Below, in pieces: positions 1 through 5,392 of a stretch of 10,431 bases of DNA. The position numbers and the translations under genes were made by a program. Origin of the DNA: Rhodospirillales bacterium (GTDB lineage Bacteria > Pseudomonadota > Alphaproteobacteria > Rhodospirillales > Casp-alpha2); assembly GCA_021775275.1 (NCBI GenBank), contig JAJFIE010000071.1, forward strand, positions 1-10,431. Direction: 5' to 3'. The notes beneath the pieces were generated by a model. The model did no database searches and was not told where the DNA came from. It was given only the letters and a program-made list of their open reading frames with translations. Numbering within the stretch: position 1 is the first letter of the stretch; each line of letters opens with the position of its first letter.

Positions 1-63
1 CCCCAGGCCAGCGGCCAGCACCATGCCATGTGAAATTCCGGGGGATCTTTTATTTTCGGACAT
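1..63 (-). CDS. Nucleotidyltransferase, MurU-like (N-terminal fragment)
   Basis: Only the first 21 codons are inside the window; the gene runs off the left edge. The visible peptide ends in GMVLAAGLG, the start of the nucleotide-binding glycine loop found at the N-terminus of sugar-1-phosphate nucleotidyltransferases (usually continuing GTRMRP). In this family MurU makes UDP-MurNAc during peptidoglycan recycling, and position directly behind tsaE in alphaproteobacteria favours MurU over other sugar nucleotidyltransferases. The chosen start is the ATG at 63. An in-frame ATG at 75 is possible, but its AGGA (80-77) lies only one base away, against 13 bases for ATG 63, so neither start has an ideal ribosome site. 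The gene follows the tsaE stop by 27 bases and is probably cotranscribed. The kinase AmgK, often encoded between the two, is not there. The exact substrate cannot be told from this fragment. Confidence 0.7.
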   Translation of the reverse strand, partial: MSENKRSPGISHGMVLAAGLG

Positions 64-90
64 CGTCAGGCACATTTCCTAACCTGGCAT

Positions 91-618
91 CTAACTGTGA
101 GAATCGATCACGATACCTTCTATTGTATCCCACGCGGGCACGCTCGCCAGCCGTTCATTCCATGCGGGCGAGGCGCTGCTGATCTCAATGTGTCGTGTGG
201 TCTCTTCATCTCCGTGGTTCATGCGGATGTCGAGGTGGTTGTGCGGCAACCACGGCCCCAGACGGGCCGGCCATTCGATCAGGCAGATACCGTCGGAAAA
301 AGCGTCTTCCACGCCAAGTTCCAGCGCGTCATCCGGCTTCTCCAGCCGATACATGTCGAAATGGTATATCATCCCGGCAGGGGTGTCGTATTGCTGAACC
401 AGAGTAAACGTGGGGCTTGGCACGTCTTCCATGTGACCTGTCAGTTCATTGATAAAGGCGCGGGCAAAGGCGGTTTTCCCGACACCCAGATCACCCCACA
501 GGGCAATAATGTCGCCCGCACCGGTCAGTGCCGCCAGCCAGGCGGCGAGGCGGGCGGTCGCGGCTTCGCCTTCGGCGATGATCCGGTGGGCCGACACCTG
601 TGAAGCATCCGTGTTCAT
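91..618 (-). CDS. tsaE: tRNA t6A threonylcarbamoyltransferase ATPase TsaE
   Basis: TsaE is the small cytoplasmic ATPase that works with TsaB and TsaD to put the threonylcarbamoyl group on A37 of ANN-decoding tRNAs. The 175-residue product has the family's marks in order: Walker A GDLGVGKT (42-49), the VPSPTFTLVQQY block (66-77), HFDMYRL (86-92) and LIEWPARL (113-120). Its length is slightly above the usual 150-160, with a short extra C-terminal tail. The frame stays open upstream to 909, but the family's N-terminus matches the ATG at 618, and the extra stretch would run over the promoter and 5' end of the divergent cytochrome gene. A weak AAGGG lies just upstream of the ATG. The gene is followed closely by the nucleotidyltransferase. 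In many alphaproteobacteria tsaE lies next to the DivL-type kinase; here the two are about 4.8 kb apart. Confidence 0.93.
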   Translation of the reverse strand: MNTDASQVSAHRIIAEGEAATARLAAWLAALTGAGDIIALWGDLGVGKTAFARAFINELTGHMEDVPSPTFTLVQQYDTPAGMIYHFDMYRLEKPDDALELGVEDAFSDGICLIEWPARLGPWLPHNHLDIRMNHGDEETTRHIEISSASPAWNERLASVPAWDTIEGIVIDSHS

Positions 619-668
619 GGCCCTTTTTATCCGGGGTGGCGGGGTCCTGCAACAGGCAGCAACGGACC

Positions 669-697
669 TTGAATTTTTGCGCCGTACCGCATAGGTT
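669..697 (+). promoter_or_regulatory. Weak sigma70-like promoter for the cytochrome c gene
   Basis: TTGAAT (669-674), a 17-base gap and TAGGTT (692-697) form a weak sigma70-like pair about 50 bases before the cytochrome c start, inside the 129-base divergent spacer shared with tsaE. The match is 4/6 and 3/6, so this is only a candidate. No good counterpart toward tsaE was found. Confidence 0.22.
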
Positions 698-747
698 TGC
701 TCCGCGCTATTTCGGGGCGGGAGCGCATCAAATCGGGGGCAATCAAA

Positions 748-1464
748 ATGGCGGTTGGCACAACGCCATCGTGCGGCATTATCTGTTTTGTCGCGTGGAT
801 GGGGGCAATGATTTGTCTGGGGCAGTCGGCTCAGGCGCAAAGTATTTCCAAATTGCAAGGTGATCCGGTCCGTGGTGCGGAACTGGCTGGCGCGTGCGTC
901 AGTTGTCATGGCCGTGATGGCATGGGGTACCCGGAGGGCATCCCCCGGATTGTCGGTCTGTCGACATCCTATATTCGGACCCAGCTTCTGGAATTCAGGC
1001 GCTCAGCCCGTGTGCGGGCCGGGAAATCGAACGGTGAGAACGGGAGCAGTCTGGCGAGCCTGGCATCGCGTGCGCGGAGTAATAGCGGCATGGATGACGC
1101 CATCGTCGGCCTGGCGGACCAGGATATTGTGGATATTGTGTCTTTCTACAAGACGCAGCAATGCATCCCGTCCGGCAAACCGCAATCAGCCCGCCCGAAC
1201 CTTGCTGATCGCTGTGACACCTGCCATGGCAAGGGGGGCGTGAAAAACGCCAGAAACGTACCCAGCCTTGCATCACAGCGCGCCGTCTATATGCGCCGCC
1301 AGCTCAAGTTGTTCCGTGCGGCAAAGACCATCAAGGATATTGATACGAAGGCTGAGGGAACGACCCGGTACAGCAAGATCATGTTCACGCAGTCACGCTG
1401 GTTGACGGATGATCTGATTGTCTTGTTATCAGATTACTATGAAAGCATACCCTGCAAATATTGA
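748..1464 (+). CDS. Exported di-heme c-type cytochrome, c4/c553-like
   Basis: A 238-residue periplasmic electron carrier with two class I cytochrome c domains. The N-terminus (1-30) is a signal peptide with a hydrophobic core and a cleavage site after AQA. Each domain has a heme-attachment motif: CVSCH at 50-54 and CDTCH at 156-160. Each also has a likely axial Met before the C-terminal helix: M115 (SGMDDAI) and M212 (SKIMFTQ). The tandem layout is that of cytochrome c4, which carries electrons from the bc1 complex to terminal oxidases or other acceptors; the actual partner cannot be inferred. The frame is open from 697, but the ATG at 748 is chosen because the signal peptide starts there and a G-rich ribosome site (735-739) precedes it. 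The gene is divergent from tsaE and convergent with hspQ, with 7 bases between stops. No oxidase or reductase gene is beside it. Confidence 0.87.
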   Translation: MAVGTTPSCGIICFVAWMGAMICLGQSAQAQSISKLQGDPVRGAELAGACVSCHGRDGMGYPEGIPRIVGLSTSYIRTQLLEFRRSARVRAGKSNGENGSSLASLASRARSNSGMDDAIVGLADQDIVDIVSFYKTQQCIPSGKPQSARPNLADRCDTCHGKGGVKNARNVPSLASQRAVYMRRQLKLFRAAKTIKDIDTKAEGTTRYSKIMFTQSRWLTDDLIVLLSDYYESIPCKY

Positions 1465-1471
1465 AGGGACG

Positions 1472-1813
1472 CTAGTTCGCCTTGTGGCGAACCACGTACG
1501 AGCCGTTTTCCATACCCTCAAAATAGTCATTGATGTCCGGGTGATTGAACGGTTCCCCTGATTCGTCGGGTATCAGGTTCTGTTCCGATACATAGGCGAC
1601 GTAGGGGGACTGATCGTGGTTCTCCGCCAGCAGGTGATAAAACGGCTGATTTTTGCGGGGGCGCGCATCCTTGGGGATGCTTTCGTACCATTCTTCCGTA
1701 TTGTTGAATTCAGGGTCCACATCAAACACCACACCGCGAAACCCGAACAGGCGATGACGCACCGGCTGGCCGATGGGAAATTTTGCGTGGAGTTCTTTGC
1801 CGGTATCCTGCAT
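1472..1813 (-). CDS. hspQ: HspQ, heat-shock hemimethylated-DNA-binding family protein
   Basis: A 113-residue protein of the YccV/HspQ family. In enterobacteria HspQ is a heat-induced cytoplasmic protein that promotes breakdown of mutant DnaA and acts as a specificity enhancer and substrate of Lon; the fold binds hemimethylated DNA in vitro. Family features are the N-terminal segment FPIGQPVRHRLFGFRGVVFD (12-31), the DPEFNNTEEWYESIP block (33-47), NQPFYHLLAEN (55-65) and YVAYVSEQNLIPD (71-83). The frame extends to 1945, but ATG 1813 has an AGGA eight bases upstream and gives the usual length of about 105-115. The gene is divergent from the cyclase gene with a 141-base spacer and convergent with the cytochrome gene. 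Upstream on its strand is TTGACG-17-TATGTC, overlapping CCCATTTA, which weakly resembles a sigma32 -10; heat control is therefore possible but unproven. Confidence 0.9.
   Translation of the reverse strand: MQDTGKELHAKFPIGQPVRHRLFGFRGVVFDVDPEFNNTEEWYESIPKDARPRKNQPFYHLLAENHDQSPYVAYVSEQNLIPDESGEPFNHPDINDYFEGMENGSYVVRHKAN
1475..1492. other. Perfect 7-bp hairpin at the cytochrome c / hspQ convergence
   Basis: GTTCGCC (1475-1481), loop TTGT and GGCGAAC (1486-1492) form a perfect stem across the last codons of hspQ, 10 bases past the cytochrome c stop. It could end transcription or protect 3' ends from both sides, but no T-run follows on either strand, so it is not a standard intrinsic terminator. 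Confidence 0.4.
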
Positions 1814-1846
1814 CGGTGTGTTTTCCTGGATATTTGTTTCAATGAC

Positions 1847-1875
1847 ATAAATGGGAGCAGAAAGATCGTCAATGC
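1847..1875 (-). promoter_or_regulatory. Candidate promoter of hspQ
   Basis: Read on the minus strand, TTGACG (1875-1870) is followed 17 bases later by TATGTC (1852-1847). The spacer contains CCCATT, and together with the first -10 bases it reads CCCATTTA, close to the sigma32 -10 consensus CCCCATnT. The spacing fits sigma70 better than sigma32, so the sigma factor cannot be assigned. Confidence 0.25.
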
Positions 1876-1886
1876 AGCATAAACCG

Positions 1887-1904
1887 CCTGTCTGATCAAA
1901 CAGG
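1887..1904. promoter_or_regulatory. 18-bp near-perfect palindrome, candidate operator
   Basis: The sequence CCTGTCTGATCAAACAGG is an inverted repeat in which 8 of 9 base pairs match. The only mismatch is C1892 against A1899. It lies in the hspQ-cyaC divergent spacer, ending five bases before TATGAT (1910-1915), so it would cover the -35 region of a promoter toward the cyclase gene. That is a usual site for a dimeric helix-turn-helix regulator. The TGATCA core recalls FNR/CRP-family half-sites, but the match to either consensus is poor. The regulator is unknown, and no regulator gene is in the window. Confidence 0.45.
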
Positions 1905-1909
1905 GAAAC

Positions 1910-1915
1910 TATGAT
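1910..1915 (+). promoter_or_regulatory. -10-like box upstream of the cyclase gene
   Basis: TATGAT matches the TATAAT consensus at five of six bases and lies 39 bases before the cyclase ATG. The -35 position (about 1887-1892) has no good consensus and falls within the palindrome, which would suit an activator-dependent or repressed promoter. Confidence 0.35.
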
Positions 1916-1954
1916 AGACTGCCGATTCCACAAGATTGAGAGCACCCACCATCC

Positions 1955-3616
1955 ATGAGCGCCAAACTACGCCTGTATAGCGGATTTGTGCTGCTGGTCT
2001 ACGTCACCGGCCACCTGGTTACTCATGCCCTGGGAATTGTTTCGCTGGAAACCATGAATGCGGGCCTGCGTATTACAGACCCACCGTGGCGCAGCGCGCC
2101 CGGTACAGTCGTGTTGTTGGGCGCTCTGGTCATTCATGTGGGGCTGGCGTTATGGAGTCTTTACCGGCGGCGCACGCTGCGGATGATGAAGCAATGGGAA
2201 GTGGTTCAACTGACCCTCGGGCTGGTAATCCCCCTGCTGCTTATGGTGCACGTCATGGGAACCCGTGTGCTTGGCGAGGTCTATGGTGTCAGTGGCGATT
2301 ATTTCACCACCATGATAGCCCTCTGGGTTTTCAAGCCAGTCTATGCGGTGCAGCAGGCGGCCCTGCTGATTGTCGTCTGGACACATGGCATGATTGGATT
2401 GCACATGTGGCTGCGGCTGAAACCCTGGTATCCGGGCGCGCGGGACTGGCTGCTCGTCATCGCCATTCTGATTCCATCGCTGTCGCTGGCGGGATATGTG
2501 TCGGCCGGCATGGAAATTCTCGAATTGGCCAAAATCGATGGCTGGGTTGATGCCGTGCTTTCTTCCTACGGGCGGATTCCGTCCATGGGGGCCTTTGTCG
2601 GGGATATGGAACGGGCTGGTCAACTGGTCGCCGTTGCCGTGGTCGCCCTGGTTTTCATTGCCCGGGCCTTGCGTTCGGCGGTTGCGGCGCGTGGACGCAA
2701 AACCGCTACGATCCGGTATGCACCGGGGGATCGCTTGGTTCCCCTGCAACACGGCGCGACGGTCCTCGAATGCCTGCGCGCTGCCGGGGTTCCCCATCTG
2801 TCTGTATGTGGTGGGCGGGGGCGATGCTCCACCTGCCGGGTGCGGGTGGAAAATGGTGGCGAATATCTGGTCGCGCCGGATGCGGACGAACAGCGCGTGC
2901 TGGACCGGATTGGCCTGAGTGGCCCGGTTCGTCTCGCCTGCCAGATCAGGCCAAAGGGCGATATTCGTGTCGCCGCGTTACTGCCGCCGGAAGATCCATC
3001 TGGCGCCATGCAAACGGTCCGCAGCCACCGCGGGGGCGATGAAGTCACGGTCGCTATCCTGTTTGTCGATTTGCGTGGCTCGACAAAGTTGTCGGAGGAC
3101 CGCTTGCCTTTCGATGTGGTGTTTATCCTCAATCAGTTTTTTGCCGAGCTGTCCGGTGCGCTGGCGGAAACCGACGGGCATTATGCCCAGTTCAATGGTG
3201 ATGGCCTGATGGCGCTCTATGGTCTCGATACGGATATCGGTACGGCATGCCGTCAGGCGGTCGCCGGGGCTACGGCCATGCTGCGGCGCATGGATGCGCT
3301 GAATGACAGGCTGGCGGACGAATTATCGGAACCTCTTCGCATCGGCATTGGAATCCATGCGGGGGAAGCCATCGTCGGCTCCATGGGGCCGCCGGCAACA
3401 CCCATTGTCTCGGCGTTGGGCGACAATGTGAACATCGCCGCCCGCCTGGAAAGCCAGACCAAGGAATTCGGCGTTCCCCTGGTGATGTCGGCGCGCGTCG
3501 CCGAATACGGCGACATGGATGCATCGTCGCTGACCATGCGGGAAGTCCCGGTCAAAGGCCGTGAGCGGCCTGTGCGGGTGTACTCCGTTGTGGAACCCGG
3601 AAACTTGTTGAACTAG
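1955..3616 (+). CDS. cyaC: CyaC-like class III adenylate cyclase with heme-type membrane anchor and [2Fe-2S] domain
   Basis: A 553-residue three-part membrane enzyme predicted to make cAMP in response to redox state. Residues 1-240 hold about six hydrophobic segments. H20, H61, H99 and H144 are spaced like the four heme ligands of di-heme succinate dehydrogenase anchors; H24 and H150 are also present. Residues about 250-345 form a 2Fe-2S ferredoxin domain with C285-x5-C291-x2-C294-x34-C329. Residues about 365-547 are the cyclase: metal-binding D372 (FVDLRGST) and D416 (FNGDG), and transition-state N493 and R497 (NVNIAAR). Sinorhizobium meliloti CyaC has this build and is known to be a quinone-responsive di-heme protein with a 2Fe-2S cluster, so I infer the same control here. 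Odd point: Q412 replaces the usual substrate-recognition Lys, with S486 at the partner position. The ATG at 1955 has only a weak ribosome site. The MlrC gene follows after 43 bases, suggesting cotranscription. Confidence 0.87.
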   Translation: MSAKLRLYSGFVLLVYVTGHLVTHALGIVSLETMNAGLRITDPPWRSAPGTVVLLGALVIHVGLALWSLYRRRTLRMMKQWEVVQLTLGLVIPLLLMVHVMGTRVLGEVYGVSGDYFTTMIALWVFKPVYAVQQAALLIVVWTHGMIGLHMWLRLKPWYPGARDWLLVIAILIPSLSLAGYVSAGMEILELAKIDGWVDAVLSSYGRIPSMGAFVGDMERAGQLVAVAVVALVFIARALRSAVAARGRKTATIRYAPGDRLVPLQHGATVLECLRAAGVPHLSVCGGRGRCSTCRVRVENGGEYLVAPDADEQRVLDRIGLSGPVRLACQIRPKGDIRVAALLPPEDPSGAMQTVRSHRGGDEVTVAILFVDLRGSTKLSEDRLPFDVVFILNQFFAELSGALAETDGHYAQFNGDGLMALYGLDTDIGTACRQAVAGATAMLRRMDALNDRLADELSEPLRIGIGIHAGEAIVGSMGPPATPIVSALGDNVNIAARLESQTKEFGVPLVMSARVAEYGDMDASSLTMREVPVKGRERPVRVYSVVEPGNLLN

Positions 3617-3659
3617 CTGACGATTGCCCCGGTACATGGAATTGGGAGATTTGGGGAAC

Positions 3660-5147
3660 ATGGGTTTCAAGGTTCTGATTGCAGAATTCCTGCACGAGAC
3701 AAATACCTTCAATGTCTACAAGACCGGCTTGTCGGCGTTCGAAGCCAGTCTTTTTCTGATTGGTGACGATACCATCGCGCCCCTCGAAGGGACCAACACC
3801 GGTATCGCGGGGTGTCTCGATTGCGCCCGCGAATTTGGCTGGAGCATGACCCATGCGGTCACCGCCCATGCCGGGCCTTCCGGTCTGGTGACCACCGGGG
3901 CGTTCGAGAAAATTGCCGGGCTAATTCTTGATGCGGCGCGGGCCGGGCCGTTCGACGGGGTGCTGCTGCCGCTGCATGGCGCCATGGTCCCGGAATTCTG
4001 CGAAGACGGCGAAGGGGAGTTGTTGCAGCGATTGCGCGGTGTTATTGGCCCGGACATACCGATAGCGATAACCCTTGATCTGCATGCCAATGTCACCGTG
4101 CAGATGTGTGAACTGGCGCAGATCATCGTGTCTTACAAGACCTATCCCCATATCGATATGCGGGAAGCCGCGTGTCATGCGGGAAGCGTTTTGCAGCGGA
4201 CCATGCTGGGCGAGATTTCACCCCGCACCTTGCGCGTTCACCGCCCCATGCTCGCCGAGGCCAATGGTGGCAGAACAGATGTCGGCCCCATGATCGAGAG
4301 ATTTGATTGCGCCCGCGCCTACGAGGCCGAGGTGGACGTTTTTGCCGTCAGCATCAACGCCGGGTTTGAAGGAAGCGATATCGCCGAAGTCGGCCCCACG
4401 GTTCTGGTCACCTGTCAGGGAGATAACGCCACGCATCAGGCCTTTGCCGAAACAATCGCCGATGATATCTGGCAACGCAGAGCCGAGGTTATCAACACTT
4501 TCCATACGGTGGATGAAGCGGCGCAAATCGCCGCCGACTTTGTTTACGCTGGCGCGCCCCTGATGATTGCGGACTATGCCGATAATCCCGGCGGTGGGGC
4601 TTATGGTGATTCAACGGCGTTGCTTGGTGCGCTGCTGGAGAGCGGCGTCGCCAATTCCTGCTTCGGGCCCCTTATCGATCGGGAAGCCGCCAGCCTGCTG
4701 CATAAACACCGGGAAGGGGAAACCGTCACCATGGACATCGGCGGCAAGACCGATCCCCGGTTCGGCGGCGGACCCCTGACAGTAACCGGGAAAATTCTGC
4801 GATTGAGTGACGGTGTGTGTGTCGGCGATGGCCCCATGAAGCGTGGCCAGGAAATGAACTTCGGTCCGACAGGTGTGATGCAGGTGGACGGCATCGACAT
4901 TCTGGTCGTCAGCGAGCCGGTGCAGATGTACGATCAGCAACAATTCCGCGCCTTTGGCATTGACCCCGGCGCCAAAACCATCGTCGGCCTCAAATCCATG
5001 CAGCACTTCCGCGCTGCCTTTGAGCCCATTGCCGGGAAGGTCATTGTCTGTGACAGCGGAGCGCTTTGCACACCCGATGTGACCAAACTGCCTTACCGGA
5101 ATGTGCCGCGACCACTGTACCCGCTGGACACGGATATGGTGTTGTAA
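3660..5147 (+). CDS. M81 family metallopeptidase, MlrC-like
   Basis: A 495-residue predicted zinc metallopeptidase of the M81 family, named after MlrC, which cleaves the linear tetrapeptide in microcystin degradation. Most members occur in bacteria that do not degrade microcystin, and their substrates are unknown. Visible blocks are LIAEFLHETNTFN near the N-terminus (6-18), PLHGAMV (104-110), TLDLHANV (138-145) and SYKTYPHID (158-166). D140, H142 and H164 have the D-x-H plus H spacing of the MlrC zinc site. The C-terminal MlrC domain is complete (GGKTDPRFGG, about 361-370, through VCDSGALCTPD). No signal peptide is seen, so it is probably cytoplasmic. The ATG at 3660 fits the family N-terminus and follows a GGGAG at 3644-3648; in-frame ATGs at 3624 and 3636 would only add a non-conserved leader. 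It lies 43 bases after the cyclase stop. Its stop is one base from that of the opposing small gene. No mlrA, mlrB or mlrD is present. Confidence 0.88.
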   Translation: MGFKVLIAEFLHETNTFNVYKTGLSAFEASLFLIGDDTIAPLEGTNTGIAGCLDCAREFGWSMTHAVTAHAGPSGLVTTGAFEKIAGLILDAARAGPFDGVLLPLHGAMVPEFCEDGEGELLQRLRGVIGPDIPIAITLDLHANVTVQMCELAQIIVSYKTYPHIDMREAACHAGSVLQRTMLGEISPRTLRVHRPMLAEANGGRTDVGPMIERFDCARAYEAEVDVFAVSINAGFEGSDIAEVGPTVLVTCQGDNATHQAFAETIADDIWQRRAEVINTFHTVDEAAQIAADFVYAGAPLMIADYADNPGGGAYGDSTALLGALLESGVANSCFGPLIDREAASLLHKHREGETVTMDIGGKTDPRFGGGPLTVTGKILRLSDGVCVGDGPMKRGQEMNFGPTGVMQVDGIDILVVSEPVQMYDQQQFRAFGIDPGAKTIVGLKSMQHFRAAFEPIAGKVIVCDSGALCTPDVTKLPYRNVPRPLYPLDTDMVL

Positions 5148-5148
5148 C

Positions 5149-5376
5149 CTAATCCATGCCGGTGTCGCGCCGGATGGTGATGTTGCGCAGCATGACCTCG
5201 AGCAGGACCTTGTCTTCATAGCCGATGGCGACTTCGCTGGCGTATTTGTCGCGCAATTCGTGAAACAGCGTGCGTTCGTTATCGGCAAGTCTGTCTTCGA
5301 CCTTCGCCACCTTGTCGATCAGGTCCTTGATTTCGACGAGGGTCTTCAGGTCGGGAAACACATCGGTGTTGCTCAT
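5149..5376 (-). CDS. Small helical protein downstream of divL, function unknown
   Basis: A 75-residue protein that I do not recognise. It is charged and almost entirely predicted helix. The stretch from IKDLIDKVAKVEDRL (16-30) on through HELRDKY (39-45) has heptad-like hydrophobic spacing that suits a short coiled coil. No Cys, signal peptide or membrane segment is present. The ATG at 5376 lies 16 bases after the divL stop, so it is probably translated from the divL transcript; a GAGGGA 12 bases upstream is somewhat distant for a ribosome site. An in-frame ATG at 5424 would add 16 residues and overlap the divL end by 32 bases. Its stop and that of the convergent MlrC gene are separated by one base, leaving no room for a terminator. 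Clean codon structure and tight placement argue for a real gene. A role linked to DivL is only a guess from position. Confidence 0.7.
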   Translation of the reverse strand: MSNTDVFPDLKTLVEIKDLIDKVAKVEDRLADNERTLFHELRDKYASEVAIGYEDKVLLEVMLRNITIRRDTGMD

Positions 5377-5392
5377 GGTTGAAACGTGTCCC

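Noticed and set aside
619..909. N-terminal extension of tsaE by 97 residues
   Set aside because: The TsaE family starts at the ATG at 618. The extension is Arg/Pro-rich with no family match and lies opposite the cytochrome c promoter and signal peptide.
2150..2797. 215-residue minus-strand frame opposite the cyclase anchor and ferredoxin domain
   Set aside because: A shadow of a well-supported gene: His/Gln/Asn-rich translation and no ribosome site.
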